Counted from the first letter of the stretch, positions 8,375-17,467 are shown. The stretch is 64,000 bases of DNA from Amphritea atlantica (GCF_900111095.1 NZ_FOGB01000002.1:111405-175404), one strand, 5' to 3'. The notes: generated by a model from the letters alone, not told the origin. Program-made: numbers and translations.

Positions 8375-8782
8375 TTAAAATCCTTTATGATTGTTTTTCT
8401 CAACACCGCGCGACTCAGCATCTGTTCGCGGGGGAAGCACGACCACCTTGCCGCGAGACCGCGCTGTTGGATCCGGTGATGCTTCTGTTACCACAAGGCT
8501 GTTGGGCACCTCTGTGGTGTAGTTTAACGTCTGCCTCAGGCGCCAAAGTTCATCGTGCATCATTTGCGAGATTTTGATACAGGCTGCAAGCGGTGTTTTA
8601 GAGCGGTACCTGATGGCATCGATCCGGAACTGCAGTTGCCGTAAGCGGACTCTCTCTTCAGGTTTTGCCCGGCTGATCAGTTTGTTTATCTGCCAGCGTA
8701 AATAACGCTCCAGTACCTGGGGTTTGATCTGTGCCAGCTCGCTCAGATGATCAAAATCCAGTGGCTTATATGGATGCTGCAT
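8375..8782 (-). CDS. DUF3135 family protein
   Basis: A 135-residue, basic, mostly helical protein. The N-terminal half (DFDHLSELAQIKPQVLERYLRWQINKLISRAKPEERVRLRQLQFRIDAIRYRSKTPLAACIKISQMM, given here only as the family core at about residues 9-75) matches what I recall of DUF3135. The C-terminal 40 residues look disordered. Function is unknown. It converges with the DUF3095 gene, with 4 bp between the stops. Confidence 0.7.
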   Translation of the reverse strand: MQHPYKPLDFDHLSELAQIKPQVLERYLRWQINKLISRAKPEERVRLRQLQFRIDAIRYRSKTPLAACIKISQMMHDELWRLRQTLNYTTEVPNSLVVTEASPDPTARSRGKVVVLPPRTDAESRGVEKNNHKGF

Positions 8783-8855
8783 ACTTTACCCATACTTCGT
8801 TGTAAATGCGTCTGACTATAGTATGGCAGTAATGCAAGGTGACTGTGCGGTACTC

Positions 8856-8946
8856 TTTTTCAAGTTCATATTTTTCAAGTTCATCTTTTCAGGTTCATAG
8901 CTTCCAGATTGATCCGTTTCCAGATTGATCGTTTTGCAGATAATGA
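8856..8946 (+). repeat. Degenerate 15-bp tandem repeat
   Basis: Six consecutive units of 15-16 bp start at 8856, 8871, 8886, 8901, 8916 and 8932. The first three read TTTTTCAAGTTCAT-like and the next two TTCCAGATTGATC-like; the common core is TTYMAGDTTSAT. It lies in the 350-bp gap between the divergent DUF3135 gene and the receiver protein gene. No gene is recognised in the rest of that gap. It may be a cluster of binding sites or neutral slippage. Confidence 0.6.
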
Positions 8947-9132
8947 TTTGAAGATTAGAGGAGCTTATTGCTTAATGCTGGCTGGAGTACTGCCCTGCTC
9001 TGTTGAATCTGGCATTGCCCGGTTTCGGCTGCTAACTTTAAGGCACAGTCTTGTGAAACGAAGGGATGCGTCAGGGGTATTTTCAGACGTAGCAGAGATT
9101 GTTTTTATTTATCTATTATAGAGAGCTCTTCA

Positions 9133-10233
9133 GTGAAGAAGACAAAAGCTGTGGTAATCATACTGAGTGATGAAACACATTTGCATGATGATGTTGCGCA
9201 CTTTTTGCAGGCAAAGGGCCATGAGGTTGTGGTGGAGCCCGACCATTTTGGCGATTCATTAGCCCGGGAAGGCTGCAAAATTATTCTGATTGCCTATCAG
9301 AACCTGCTTGAGGGCATCGAGCGTTATAGCCAACTGGTGGCCGACTTTGGCCTCGACCGCAACCCGCATTATTCAATTGTGCTGAGTATCAGCAAGGATG
9401 TTGGTAAAGCATGTGAGCTGTGTATAAACCAGACCGTTGATAACTATTTTATTGTTAAGCCGCTTTACGATATGCACCGTTTAGCATTGCTGGTAAAACA
9501 GGCATTTGACGCCGTTGCGCATTCAGAACAGCAGTTGGCATTGACCTATATTGGTGAAGAGCTGCTGGAACATAAAAAAGCGCTCGACAGTTTTATTATC
9601 GATAATGTCGATAAAGGGGTTGAGTGCCAGACCGATACTGTCGACGCTTTTTCTGCCGCTCTGAATGAGCTGGCTAACCTGATTGCCGGGCACTCAGGCC
9701 GGAATCTGATTCTTGATCATCAAAAGATAGCGGAACAGACCCGGGAGTTGAGTGACCGTAAACTTGAGCAGATTTCAGCCTGGGCCAAAACAGTTAAAGA
9801 GGAGTATAACGAGCTGAGCCGGTTGCAGATTCCCACTGTATCCGGAAACCAGAAAAATATTGCCCTGATCAACGGTGATGCTGAGTACTCGGCATCTGTT
9901 AAACAGATTCTCACTGACACGGGTTTTAATCCGATGCTGTTTGAGAGCGCTAAAGAGGCGCTGCCAGCCATGATCTGTCAGAGACCCGATCTGGTGTTGC
10001 TTGATTATGAGACGTCTGGGCTGGATGTCCTGAAAGTGCTGGCGTATATGCAGAAGTTCAATCAACTGACGGATATCCCGGTGATACTGCTGACCGCACA
10101 CAGGGATAAGGAGATTCTGACTCGCTGTCTCAAAGCCGGCGCCCGGGACTTTATTGTTAAGCCTGCCGACCGTGACACCTTCCGCGAAAAAATCAGTAAG
10201 CTGTTATCTGATATGACAGCGCCTGTCTCCTGA
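9133..10233 (+). CDS. Response regulator with two receiver domains, the first degenerate
   Basis: A 366-residue protein. Residues 5-125 look like a receiver fold with the conserved Lys (FIVKP, K109) but no phospho-acceptor Asp after the third strand (IILIAYQ). Residues 130-235 are helical. Residues 242-361 form a canonical receiver with phospho-acceptor D291 (LVLLDYE), T321 (LLTAHRD) and K343 (FIVKPAD). There is no DNA-binding or enzymatic output domain, so it probably works through protein contacts. The start is GTG at 9133. No partner histidine kinase is nearby. Confidence 0.8.
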   Translation: MKKTKAVVIILSDETHLHDDVAHFLQAKGHEVVVEPDHFGDSLAREGCKIILIAYQNLLEGIERYSQLVADFGLDRNPHYSIVLSISKDVGKACELCINQTVDNYFIVKPLYDMHRLALLVKQAFDAVAHSEQQLALTYIGEELLEHKKALDSFIIDNVDKGVECQTDTVDAFSAALNELANLIAGHSGRNLILDHQKIAEQTRELSDRKLEQISAWAKTVKEEYNELSRLQIPTVSGNQKNIALINGDAEYSASVKQILTDTGFNPMLFESAKEALPAMICQRPDLVLLDYETSGLDVLKVLAYMQKFNQLTDIPVILLTAHRDKEILTRCLKAGARDFIVKPADRDTFREKISKLLSDMTAPVS

Positions 10234-10280
10234 TGCGCGGCGAATAATGATGGTCTCTATGCTCTTAAAACCAGCAGTGC

Positions 10281-11252
10281 TTAAAACCAGTGTTTTCGTT
10301 TAAACAGCCACAACTGTGCGGCGACCGTTGCTGTCATCAATGCGCTGACTATCCAGAATGCCCAGGGATTATCCGTTCCCGGCACGCCGCCAACATTGAT
10401 ACCGAGAAGTCCGGTAAAAAAGCCCAGAGGAAGGAAGACCGCGGCGACAATTGATAGCAGGTACATCCGGTTGTTCATCTGCTCAGCGAGTCTGTTAGCC
10501 AACTCCTCCTGAGCAACGGTTGCCCGGTCTCGGGTGGTATCCAGATCTTCAATATAACGGATCAGCGTATCGGTTACCTCCCGCAGTTCTTGCCGGTGTC
10601 CTTCAGTAAACCATGAAACCCGCATCTGGTTAAGCTGCAGCATTGCATCCCGCTGAGGAGAAAGATAACGTCGCAGAGATATCACTGTCCGACGAACTTC
10701 TGAGATCTGATTTCGCAGCTCATAGCGGCTGGTCGCGATCAGTTCCTCTTCAATACCATCGACGATATCTTCTGTCGCGTTAACGGTGTCGTACATTCTG
10801 ATCATCAGTGCTGACGATAGCATGACCAGAAAATCCCCGGCACTGTCGGGGCCGGTGCCGGCTTCTATTGCGTCGACCAGATCCTTAGCCGACAACATTT
10901 TACGTCTGCGGGTAGTGATTATGCGCTTTCCATCGATCCAGATACGGATACCGACCATATCTTCGGGATCAGAATCAGGACTTAGATTCACTCCCCGCAG
11001 GGCTATCAAAAGGCCTTCATTAACCTGGGTCGCACGGGGACGGCTCTCCCCTGTCAGGAGTGCATCAATAACGACGCCGCTCAGACCACTCTTATGGGTA
11101 ATCCAGTCACGAGCTTCACTATCGGTGTAATCAAAATGAAGCCAGACCAGTTCCGCATCCGGACATCCTGTTTCAATATCACTGCCGCTTAGTGCTTTTC
11201 CACCACCCTGGCCATCCAGCTCATAGCCATAGATTAATCCAGAACATCCCAT
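10281..11252 (-). CDS. zntB: ZntB-like CorA-family zinc transporter
   Basis: A 323-residue protein with a large cytoplasmic domain and two C-terminal transmembrane helices (LLSIVAAVFLPLGFFTGLLGINVGG and FWIVSALMTATVAAQLWLF). The pore motif reads GINVGG rather than the GMN of CorA magnesium channels, which is the ZntB version. ZntB mediates zinc transport across the inner membrane; direction has been debated. It is transcribed alone on the minus strand, downstream of ansA. With the zur-znu genes at 43.6-46.7 kb this is the second zinc transport locus. Confidence 0.87.
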   Translation of the reverse strand: MGCSGLIYGYELDGQGGGKALSGSDIETGCPDAELVWLHFDYTDSEARDWITHKSGLSGVVIDALLTGESRPRATQVNEGLLIALRGVNLSPDSDPEDMVGIRIWIDGKRIITTRRRKMLSAKDLVDAIEAGTGPDSAGDFLVMLSSALMIRMYDTVNATEDIVDGIEEELIATSRYELRNQISEVRRTVISLRRYLSPQRDAMLQLNQMRVSWFTEGHRQELREVTDTLIRYIEDLDTTRDRATVAQEELANRLAEQMNNRMYLLSIVAAVFLPLGFFTGLLGINVGGVPGTDNPWAFWIVSALMTATVAAQLWLFKRKHWF

Positions 11253-11366
11253 ATGATCAGACTCTCAGGTTCACTATCGATTTGGCCACTGTGGCCGACT
11301 CAAGAATAGCATTGAGAAAGTGACATATGCGAGAGAATCGCGCGATCAGTATTAACCTGTGCCGGC

Positions 11367-12407
11367 TTAAGCGCAGGCAAACGAGTATTGATCAGCGACG
11401 CTGCACTCTCCCGCCAGCGGTGTGGTGATCAGTTGCCTGATACGTTCCGCATCATATCCAAGACCGATCAGGTGGTGAAGTTTGGCGAAGCTGGCTTCCA
11501 GTGTCAGATCCGCCCCCGGAACCACACCCAGCCGGTTCAGAGTTGCACCGGTTGCATAGGCGCCCTGATAAACACTGCCCTGATAGCACTGGGACAGATT
11601 CACGACCACTATCCCTCTGCCTGCTGCCTTTTCCAGCGACGCGATCAGGGCCTGGTTTTTGTCCGGAGGATTACCTACGCCATAGGACTGCAGAATCAGT
11701 GCTCTGACCTCTTCAGTATCTATCAGACTGTCAATGATTCTGGCTGGAATACCTGGATAGGTTTGCACCATGACAACCGCATCAGGCTGGTATACCGGTA
11801 GCTCAAACTCAGGCTTTTCAGGTGGAAGTATGAGCTCCTGCCTTAGCCCGATGTTAATGCCAACCTCCCCCAGCCAGGGGAAGTTGGGTGAATCAAAAGC
11901 ATCGAACCCAGTACTTTTGGTTTTCTTACTGCGGTTGCCCCGCAACAGACGACCATTAAAGTAGACACAGACCTCTGGGATTTTGTAGTTCCCTGCCAGC
12001 ATCATACTGGTCACCAGATTATCCAGGGCATCATTGCGCAATTCAGACAGCGGTACCTGCGAGCCTGTGACAATAACGGGCTTATCCATTCCCTGCAGAA
12101 TGAATGATAATGCCGATGCAGTGTATGCCATCGTATCGGTACCATGCAGAACGATGAAACCGTCATATTCATTCCAGTTATCGAGTAGCGTCTGGCCGAT
12201 TTTGCTCCAGTCATCGGTTGTCAGATTGGCGCTATCGATCAGTTGCTCAAACCCTAGTAACTGATAGTCAGGAAGCTGATCAGCCGGTCGTGTGTCCAGT
12301 TGAGCCTTCAGCAGTGCTTCAAATCCGTCATCCGGAACATAGCCCTGCGCTGACGACGTCATGCCGATAGTGCCGCCGGTGTATAGAATCAGGATTTGTC
12401 GTTTCAT
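11367..12407 (-). CDS. ansA: Type I L-asparaginase
   Basis: A 346-residue cytoplasmic enzyme that hydrolyses L-asparagine to aspartate and ammonia. The N-terminal catalytic motif is LYTGGTIGMT (8-17) and the second is FIVLHGTDTMAYTASALSF. There is no signal peptide, as in type I enzymes. Its ATG overlaps the aspA stop (TGATG), so the two are translationally coupled. Its product is the substrate of AspA, making a short Asn to fumarate route. Confidence 0.92.
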   Translation of the reverse strand: MKRQILILYTGGTIGMTSSAQGYVPDDGFEALLKAQLDTRPADQLPDYQLLGFEQLIDSANLTTDDWSKIGQTLLDNWNEYDGFIVLHGTDTMAYTASALSFILQGMDKPVIVTGSQVPLSELRNDALDNLVTSMMLAGNYKIPEVCVYFNGRLLRGNRSKKTKSTGFDAFDSPNFPWLGEVGINIGLRQELILPPEKPEFELPVYQPDAVVMVQTYPGIPARIIDSLIDTEEVRALILQSYGVGNPPDKNQALIASLEKAAGRGIVVVNLSQCYQGSVYQGAYATGATLNRLGVVPGADLTLEASFAKLHHLIGLGYDAERIRQLITTPLAGECSVADQYSFACA

Positions 12408-13822
12408 CAGCTACGTGTCTCCCGTTCATATGATTGCGGTGCCAGCATCGATTTTGGGCTGAGCAGTTGTTCCAGCTCTGTTTCGCTTAACAGCTTTTCT
12501 GACAGTACCAGTTCCCGAACCGTGCTCCCGGAGTTTAATGCGATCTGAGCGATCCGTGAGGCGTTGCTATAACCGATATGAGGTACCAGCGCAGTGATAC
12601 AGCCGATACTGCGATCTACCAGTTCAGCACAACGCTCACGGTCAGCTTCAATGCCTTTTATGCATCGTGTTTCAAACATTGAACAGGCGGAGCCCAGCAT
12701 CTTCATCGAGTTAAGCAGGTTATAGATTATCAGCGGTTCCATCGCATTAAGCTGCAACTGCCCCGCTTCTGCAGCCATGGTCACGGCCAGGTCGCTGGCG
12801 ATAACCTGATAAGCGGTCTGATTAACGGCCTCTGGAATGACCGGGTTTACTTTGCCTGGCATGATTGATGATCCGGGTTGCATCGGCGGAAGTCTGATCT
12901 CGCCGAAACCGGTGCGGGGGCCGCTGGACAGCAGTCGAAGGTCGTTGGCTATCTTGCTCAGTTTGATAGCAAAGCGGCGCAAAACCCCTGAGAACAGCAC
13001 AAAGGCGCCCATATCTGAGGTTGCTTCGACCAGATTGGTTGCAGGCACCATCGGCTTGCCGGAGATCTCAGCCAGATAGCTGACGGCCAGTGCCGCATAG
13101 CGGGGATGGGTGTTGATGCCGGTACCGATAGCGGTGCCACCAAGGTTAATCTCGCACAGCAGCTTACTGGCGTCACCGAGACGATCAATATCTTCGCTCA
13201 GGGTGACCGCAAAGGCTTCAAACTCCTGCCCCAGTGTCATCGGAACCGCATCCTGCATCTGGGTACGGCCCATCTTGACCACATCGGAGAACTCCTGCCC
13301 TTTTGCTCTGAGGGCAACGATTAGACTTCTGATGGTCTCGATCAGTGGATCCGCCGCCAGCTGAATCGCCAGACAGGCCGCAGAGGGATAGGCGTCATTG
13401 GTCGACTGAGAGCGGTTCACATCATCGTTGGGGTGCAGGTATTGGTACTGCCCTTTCGGGTGCCCCAGTTTTTCCAGTGCCAGATTGGCAATGACCTCGT
13501 TGGCATTCATGTTGGTTGAGGTACCTGCTCCGCCCTGGATCAGATCGACCACAAACTGATCATGCAGATGACCATCGCGGATCTCTTCACAGGCGGCAAT
13601 AATCGCCTCGGACTTAAGCGAATCAAGACTGCCCAGATCCGTATTGGCTTTTGCCGCTGCCATTTTTACCATTGCCAGTGCTTCAACCAGCTGCGGAAAA
13701 TGGCTGATGGGTACGCCGGTAATCGCGAAGTTATCAATGGCGCGTTGTGTCTGAATGCCATACCAGGCATCCGCAGGAATTTCCATATCGCCCAGCAGAT
13801 CATGCTCGAGACGTGTGTTCAT
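12407..13822 (-). CDS. aspA: Aspartate ammonia-lyase
   Basis: A 471-residue member of the fumarase/aspartase superfamily. The family signature GSSIMPGKVNP is present, as is the N-terminal IPADAWYGIQTQRA block typical of aspartases. It converts L-aspartate to fumarate and ammonia. It lies between the AGCS symporter gene and ansA on the minus strand, overlaps ansA by one base and follows the symporter by about 95 bp that contain a strong hairpin. Confidence 0.93.
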   Translation of the reverse strand: MNTRLEHDLLGDMEIPADAWYGIQTQRAIDNFAITGVPISHFPQLVEALAMVKMAAAKANTDLGSLDSLKSEAIIAACEEIRDGHLHDQFVVDLIQGGAGTSTNMNANEVIANLALEKLGHPKGQYQYLHPNDDVNRSQSTNDAYPSAACLAIQLAADPLIETIRSLIVALRAKGQEFSDVVKMGRTQMQDAVPMTLGQEFEAFAVTLSEDIDRLGDASKLLCEINLGGTAIGTGINTHPRYAALAVSYLAEISGKPMVPATNLVEATSDMGAFVLFSGVLRRFAIKLSKIANDLRLLSSGPRTGFGEIRLPPMQPGSSIMPGKVNPVIPEAVNQTAYQVIASDLAVTMAAEAGQLQLNAMEPLIIYNLLNSMKMLGSACSMFETRCIKGIEADRERCAELVDRSIGCITALVPHIGYSNASRIAQIALNSGSTVRELVLSEKLLSETELEQLLSPKSMLAPQSYERETRS

Positions 13823-13880
13823 GTGTTAGATTTCCATCAGTGATTGGGCATCTCGCCCGTTACCATTTGCTTATGAGTGT

Positions 13881-13906
13881 CCGTCGCTAACAGCCGTTAG
13901 CGACGG
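13881..13906 (-). promoter_or_regulatory. Intercistronic hairpin between the symporter and aspA
   Basis: Perfect 11-bp arms CCGTCGCTAAC / GTTAGCGACGG enclose a 4-base loop. No T-run follows on the minus strand, so it is not a classical terminator. It may stabilise the upstream message or adjust the symporter to aspA ratio. Confidence 0.5.
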
Positions 13907-13916
13907 TTGTTGTGTA

Positions 13917-15389
13917 TCAGGAGGTCGCCTTGACCGTGTTATTGGCCGCCGACAGATCGGTAGCGTCCTGTTGCGCAGGTTGCTGATCCCAGACGGCCGG
14001 ATCAATATTCAGATCGCTGAATTTACTGGCATCGAATACCGGCGTTTCGATACCCTCTTTGCGTTGTTGTTCGTAGTCACGCATCACCCGCAGACCGGTC
14101 TTAAACAGTAGTGCCAGTGCCAGCAGGTTTGCCAGTGCCAGGAAGCCCATGGTGATATCGGCAAAAGCAAAGACTGTACCCAGGTCCATAATGGCACCCC
14201 AGCAGCACAGGCAGATGATCATGACCCGGAAGGCATTGAACAGATTCTGGTTCTCTTCACTGAAGAAGTTGAGGCTGTTTTCGCCCAGGTAATAGTTGTA
14301 CAAAATGGTGCTGAAACCGAACAGCAACAGCGCAATACTGACGAACATCCGGCCCCATTCGCCGACGTGATCGGCCAGTGCGGATTGAGTCAGTGCAACG
14401 CCGCCCTGGCTGGCAATGGTGGCAGGATCATAGATGCCGCTCAGCAGGATGATGAATGCGGTGCAGGAGCACAGAATCAGGGTGTCGATAAATACTGAGA
14501 AGGCTTGCACGATGCCCTGATTCGCCGGGTGTGGGACATAGGCAACCGCAGCAACGTTAGGCGCGCTGCCGAGCCCCGCTTCGTTGGAGAACAGGCCCCG
14601 TTTGACACCCATCAGAATGGCCGCGCCGATACCGCCACCAATCGCCGGGTTCAGGCCAAACGCGCTTTTGACAATCAGTACGATAACGTCAGGGATGCGC
14701 TCGATGTTCAGTCCCAGTACGACCAGCGTAATGCCGAGGTAGCCCAGCGCCATGACCGGAACCAGTACTTCAGACACTTTGGCGATACGCTTTACACCGC
14801 CAAAGATGATCAGGCCGACAATCAGTGCCAGTGCAATGCCGGTGTAGTAGGTTGGAATACCAAAGGCATCCTCAAAGGAGGTCGCCACCGAGTAAGACTG
14901 CATCGCGGTAAAGCCAAAGCCGAATGTGACCAGCAGTAATACTGAATAGAGCGCCGCCAGCCATTGCCACTTTTTTCCCAGACCGCGACGGATGTAGTAG
15001 GCGGGGCCGCCACGATAAGTGCCATCCGGTTCTGCATTTTTGAAGGTTTGTGCCAGCGTACATTCGAAATAACTGGTCGCCATACCCATCAGGCCGATGA
15101 CCCACATCCAGAAGATGGCTCCCGGTCCTCCCAGTGTAATAGCAACGGCAACACCGGCTATATTACCGCCCCCTACTCGTCCGGCAACGGAAAGTAACAG
15201 CGCCTGAAACGAACTCAGGTGGCCCTGCTGTTCGTGCCTGAACAGCTGTTTGCCGCTAAGAATTTTGAACATCTGGCCAAAGAAGCGGAACTGTACAAAC
15301 CGCGATGCAATCGTGAACCAGAGACCCAGAGTGATAAGTACACCAATCAGGACTTTTCCCCAGAGCAGGTCGTTGAGAAACTCCAACAT
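13917..15389 (-). CDS. AGCS-family sodium:amino acid symporter
   Basis: A 490-residue membrane protein of the alanine or glycine:cation symporter family. It shows GGGNIAGVAVAITLGGPGAIFWMW near residues 74-97, the TYRGGPAYYIRRGL block and about eleven hydrophobic segments. It takes up small amino acids with sodium. As the first gene of a minus-strand unit with aspA and ansA, its physiological substrate may include aspartate, asparagine or alanine; this is inferred. A palindrome cluster and a divergent HTH regulator gene lie upstream. Confidence 0.88.
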   Translation of the reverse strand: MLEFLNDLLWGKVLIGVLITLGLWFTIASRFVQFRFFGQMFKILSGKQLFRHEQQGHLSSFQALLLSVAGRVGGGNIAGVAVAITLGGPGAIFWMWVIGLMGMATSYFECTLAQTFKNAEPDGTYRGGPAYYIRRGLGKKWQWLAALYSVLLLVTFGFGFTAMQSYSVATSFEDAFGIPTYYTGIALALIVGLIIFGGVKRIAKVSEVLVPVMALGYLGITLVVLGLNIERIPDVIVLIVKSAFGLNPAIGGGIGAAILMGVKRGLFSNEAGLGSAPNVAAVAYVPHPANQGIVQAFSVFIDTLILCSCTAFIILLSGIYDPATIASQGGVALTQSALADHVGEWGRMFVSIALLLFGFSTILYNYYLGENSLNFFSEENQNLFNAFRVMIICLCCWGAIMDLGTVFAFADITMGFLALANLLALALLFKTGLRVMRDYEQQRKEGIETPVFDASKFSDLNIDPAVWDQQPAQQDATDLSAANNTVKATS

Positions 15390-15496
15390 AAGACAGTCTC
15401 CATTTGCGGTAACGGGTCGCTATTATTGTTGTGGTGGAAACGAATATTTAATCAGCTTCAGGGAGCGCAGAACATTTGATGCTTTAGTGCACATTG

Positions 15497-15555
15497 GTGC
15501 CGGATAGCGCACTAAGTGCGCTAATGTGCGCCATCAATTGCTTTGCATCCGGCAC
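15497..15555. promoter_or_regulatory. Palindromic operator cluster in the divergent promoter
   Basis: Outer arms GTGCCGGAT (15497-15505) and ATCCGGCAC (15547-15555) are perfect inverted repeats. Inside lies AGCGCACT-A-AGTGCGCT (15506-15522), with perfect 8-bp arms. GTGC(A/G)C elements recur nearby (15488, 15525). Position between the divergent symporter and regulator genes suggests an operator for that regulator. Confidence 0.6.
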
Positions 15556-15609
15556 AGCTTCCCCTTTAGAATGAAGCTCCCGGGCGTTGTTAAGTGGAGC
15601 AGGATCTGC

Positions 15610-16422
15610 ATGCATCAGGACTTTGCCAGTAATCTCAGGCTGCTCTGCAGCTATTACAAATCGATAGCGGAAGTGTGCCGGCGGCTCGATATTAACCGAC
15701 CTCAGTTTAACCGTTACCTCAGTGGCCGATACAAACCCTCTGCTCATACGCTGCTGCGCTTTTGTGATTTCTTTGGTGTTGAAGAGCACGAGATTCTCAT
15801 GCCTCATGAGCAGTTTGAGCGTCTGATCAAAGTACGTCCCCGCCCTCAGGTTGCTGAGGCGTCTGAACCGCCTGAGTCAGAACATCTGGATCGGCTGCAA
15901 CGTGGAGCGGCCAGCCTGGACAAATACCTGGGGTACTACTTTGAATACTATCAGTCGATGGCCTATCCCGGCCGGATTCTGAGAACGCTGATCTGTATTG
16001 AGCGGCGCGACGATCGGGTCTGCTATCAACGCACCGAGCGCCTGCGTGAGCGTCCTGGTGACAAGGTCTTTCATGGGGTTTATCTCGGTATCGCCAGTTT
16101 TCTGACCGACCGTATTTTTATGGTGGATTATGAATCACTCACGGGTAATGGTCTGACCCAGACCATTTTGTTTCCTTCCTTTAAGAACCGGGTCTCCCGA
16201 TTGAGTGGACTTAAACTTGGCGTATCGGGGAGTGGTGAGCGGATGCCCTGCTGTGCCCGGGTTGTATATGAGTATCTGGGAGGGTCAGTTGATAAGCAGC
16301 GAGCGTTGTCCCTCTGCGGATTATATGCGCAGGATTCTGATGAGATAGAGCCGTCGATCAAGGCGATGATCCGTAACGAGATGGGGAGTGATGACTGGCA
16401 CTTTCGGGCACTGTATATCTGA
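15610..16422 (+). CDS. HTH (XRE-type) transcription regulator
   Basis: A 270-residue protein from the ATG at 15610, which has AGGA just upstream. The frame is open earlier, but the upstream extension runs through the palindromic operator. Residues 5-60 form an XRE-like helix-turn-helix (SIAEVCRRLDINRPQFNRYLSGRYKPSAHTLL region). The C-terminal 180 residues have no family I can name; they may be a ligand-sensing domain. It is divergent from the symporter-aspA-ansA operon and is the likely regulator of it. Confidence 0.8.
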   Translation: MHQDFASNLRLLCSYYKSIAEVCRRLDINRPQFNRYLSGRYKPSAHTLLRFCDFFGVEEHEILMPHEQFERLIKVRPRPQVAEASEPPESEHLDRLQRGAASLDKYLGYYFEYYQSMAYPGRILRTLICIERRDDRVCYQRTERLRERPGDKVFHGVYLGIASFLTDRIFMVDYESLTGNGLTQTILFPSFKNRVSRLSGLKLGVSGSGERMPCCARVVYEYLGGSVDKQRALSLCGLYAQDSDEIEPSIKAMIRNEMGSDDWHFRALYI

Positions 16423-16502
16423 CCGTTGGGCAGTCGCTCTGTTTGTGAACCTGCAAACGCTGGATAAGCCAGGCGCTGCTTATCAGGATAGTTCAGGCGT
16501 TG

Positions 16503-16781
16503 TTACTCAGGCTCTATCAGCCCTTTCTTAACCAGCGTGGCGTGAATTTTCAGTGCGCTTTTCTTCAGCCGATTAAGCTCCCCAAAGCTGGGGATATGCC
16601 CTGCGCCTATCTCGGCCTCCTTCTCCTCCAATTGCATATCAAGATAATCCAGCAGCTTTTTCGAACACCCTGTGCAGGGACCGTTGCACAGTTTTTCTAT
16701 CGGTGTGTCGAATGGAATAGCGTCTCTGATATCTGCAATAAGGTTACGCATCGCTGTTTGAGTGTTCGGTTTAGTGGTCAT
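16503..16781 (-). CDS. Small conserved protein with a CxxxCxxC motif
   Basis: A 92-residue protein with CNGPCTGCSKKLLDYL (Cys at about 32, 36 and 39), followed by a helical region. Its position downstream of gmhB resembles that of the small hypothetical gene beside gmhB and glyS in the Pseudomonas origin region. The cysteines could bind metal, but nothing shows this. Function unknown. A parS site lies between its start and the gmhB stop. Confidence 0.7.
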   Translation of the reverse strand: MTTKPNTQTAMRNLIADIRDAIPFDTPIEKLCNGPCTGCSKKLLDYLDMQLEEKEAEIGAGHIPSFGELNRLKKSALKIHATLVKKGLIEPE

Positions 16782-16789
16782 GCTTTGAG

Positions 16790-16805
16790 TGTTTCACGTG
16801 GAACC
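16790..16805 (+). other. parS site (ParB binding)
   Basis: TGTTTCACGTGGAACC matches the conserved bacterial parS palindrome centred on CACGTG. It is the exact reverse complement of the site at 21192-21207. Such sites nucleate ParB and mark the origin domain. The cognate parAB genes are outside the window. Confidence 0.9.
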
Positions 16806-16810
16806 TTTGC

Positions 16811-17368
16811 TTAGTCGTCCCGGTGTTGGTGGTAGATAATATGCGCGGCAGCCGCATCAAGGTCATCGACAATAACGGTGTCCTCGGGTAATCCTCCTTT
16901 GGCTAATGTCCGCTCCCCCTTCCCTGTTTTAACAAGTATAGGTGGGCAGCCAGCGGCAACGGCTGCTTCAAGATCGCGAAGAGAGTCACCGACGGAAAAT
17001 ACTTTGCCAGGATCGATGTCGGGGTAGCAGCTTAAAATATGCTGATAGAGGCCGGGTTGGGGTTTGCGGCAATAACAATTGTCCTCGGGTAAGTGGGGGC
17101 AGAACTCGATCTTCTCGATCCGCCCGCCCTGCTCTTCAACGAGTTGAACCATTTTGTGGTGCATCGCATGGAGTTCAGAAATATCGAAATAGCCCCGGGC
17201 CAGCCCCGACTGATTGGTGGCAACGCAGACGTCGAAACCTGCTTTTGTCAGGCGGGCGATCGCTTCAAGGCTGCCAGGGAGTGGCTGCCACTCATCGACT
17301 GTTTTGATGTAATCGTCGGAGTCGTAGTTGATTACGCCGTCCCGATCAAGGATGACTAGTTTCATCAT
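16811..17368 (-). CDS. gmhB: D-glycero-beta-D-manno-heptose 1,7-bisphosphate 7-phosphatase
   Basis: A 185-residue HAD-family phosphatase in ADP-heptose synthesis for the lipopolysaccharide core. The catalytic motif is LDRDGVIN (D8, D10), the Thr/Asn motif is VATNQSG, and the zinc site of the family is C90-x-H92...C98-x-C100. The product is D-glycero-beta-D-manno-heptose 1-phosphate. It lies downstream of the glyQS terminator, so it probably has its own promoter in 17369-17416. Confidence 0.92.
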   Translation of the reverse strand: MMKLVILDRDGVINYDSDDYIKTVDEWQPLPGSLEAIARLTKAGFDVCVATNQSGLARGYFDISELHAMHHKMVQLVEEQGGRIEKIEFCPHLPEDNCYCRKPQPGLYQHILSCYPDIDPGKVFSVGDSLRDLEAAVAAGCPPILVKTGKGERTLAKGGLPEDTVIVDDLDAAAAHIIYHQHRDD

Positions 17369-17416
17369 GGTGCCTACCGCTGTATAGATATGTGCGATTA
17401 ATGATGCTGCAGCAAT

Positions 17417-17446
17417 AAAAATGCCGGTGAATAACCGGCATTTTTT
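17417..17446. terminator. Bidirectional intrinsic terminator after glyS
   Basis: The stem ATGCCGGT / ACCGGCAT with loop GAATA is flanked by A4 and T6 tracts. It lies between the glyS stop and the gmhB start, both on the minus strand, so it should end the glyQS message. Confidence 0.85.
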
Positions 17447-17467
17447 AAACCCTGTTATGCTGCAATC

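Noticed and set aside
8909-9121. 70-codon plus-strand frame
   Set aside because: It runs through the 15-bp repeat and promoter region, has no ribosome site and no similarity to a known protein pattern.
15390-15496. Glycine riboswitch in front of the AGCS symporter
   Set aside because: Such riboswitches often precede AGCS genes, but no tandem aptamer-like conserved blocks can be found in the leader.
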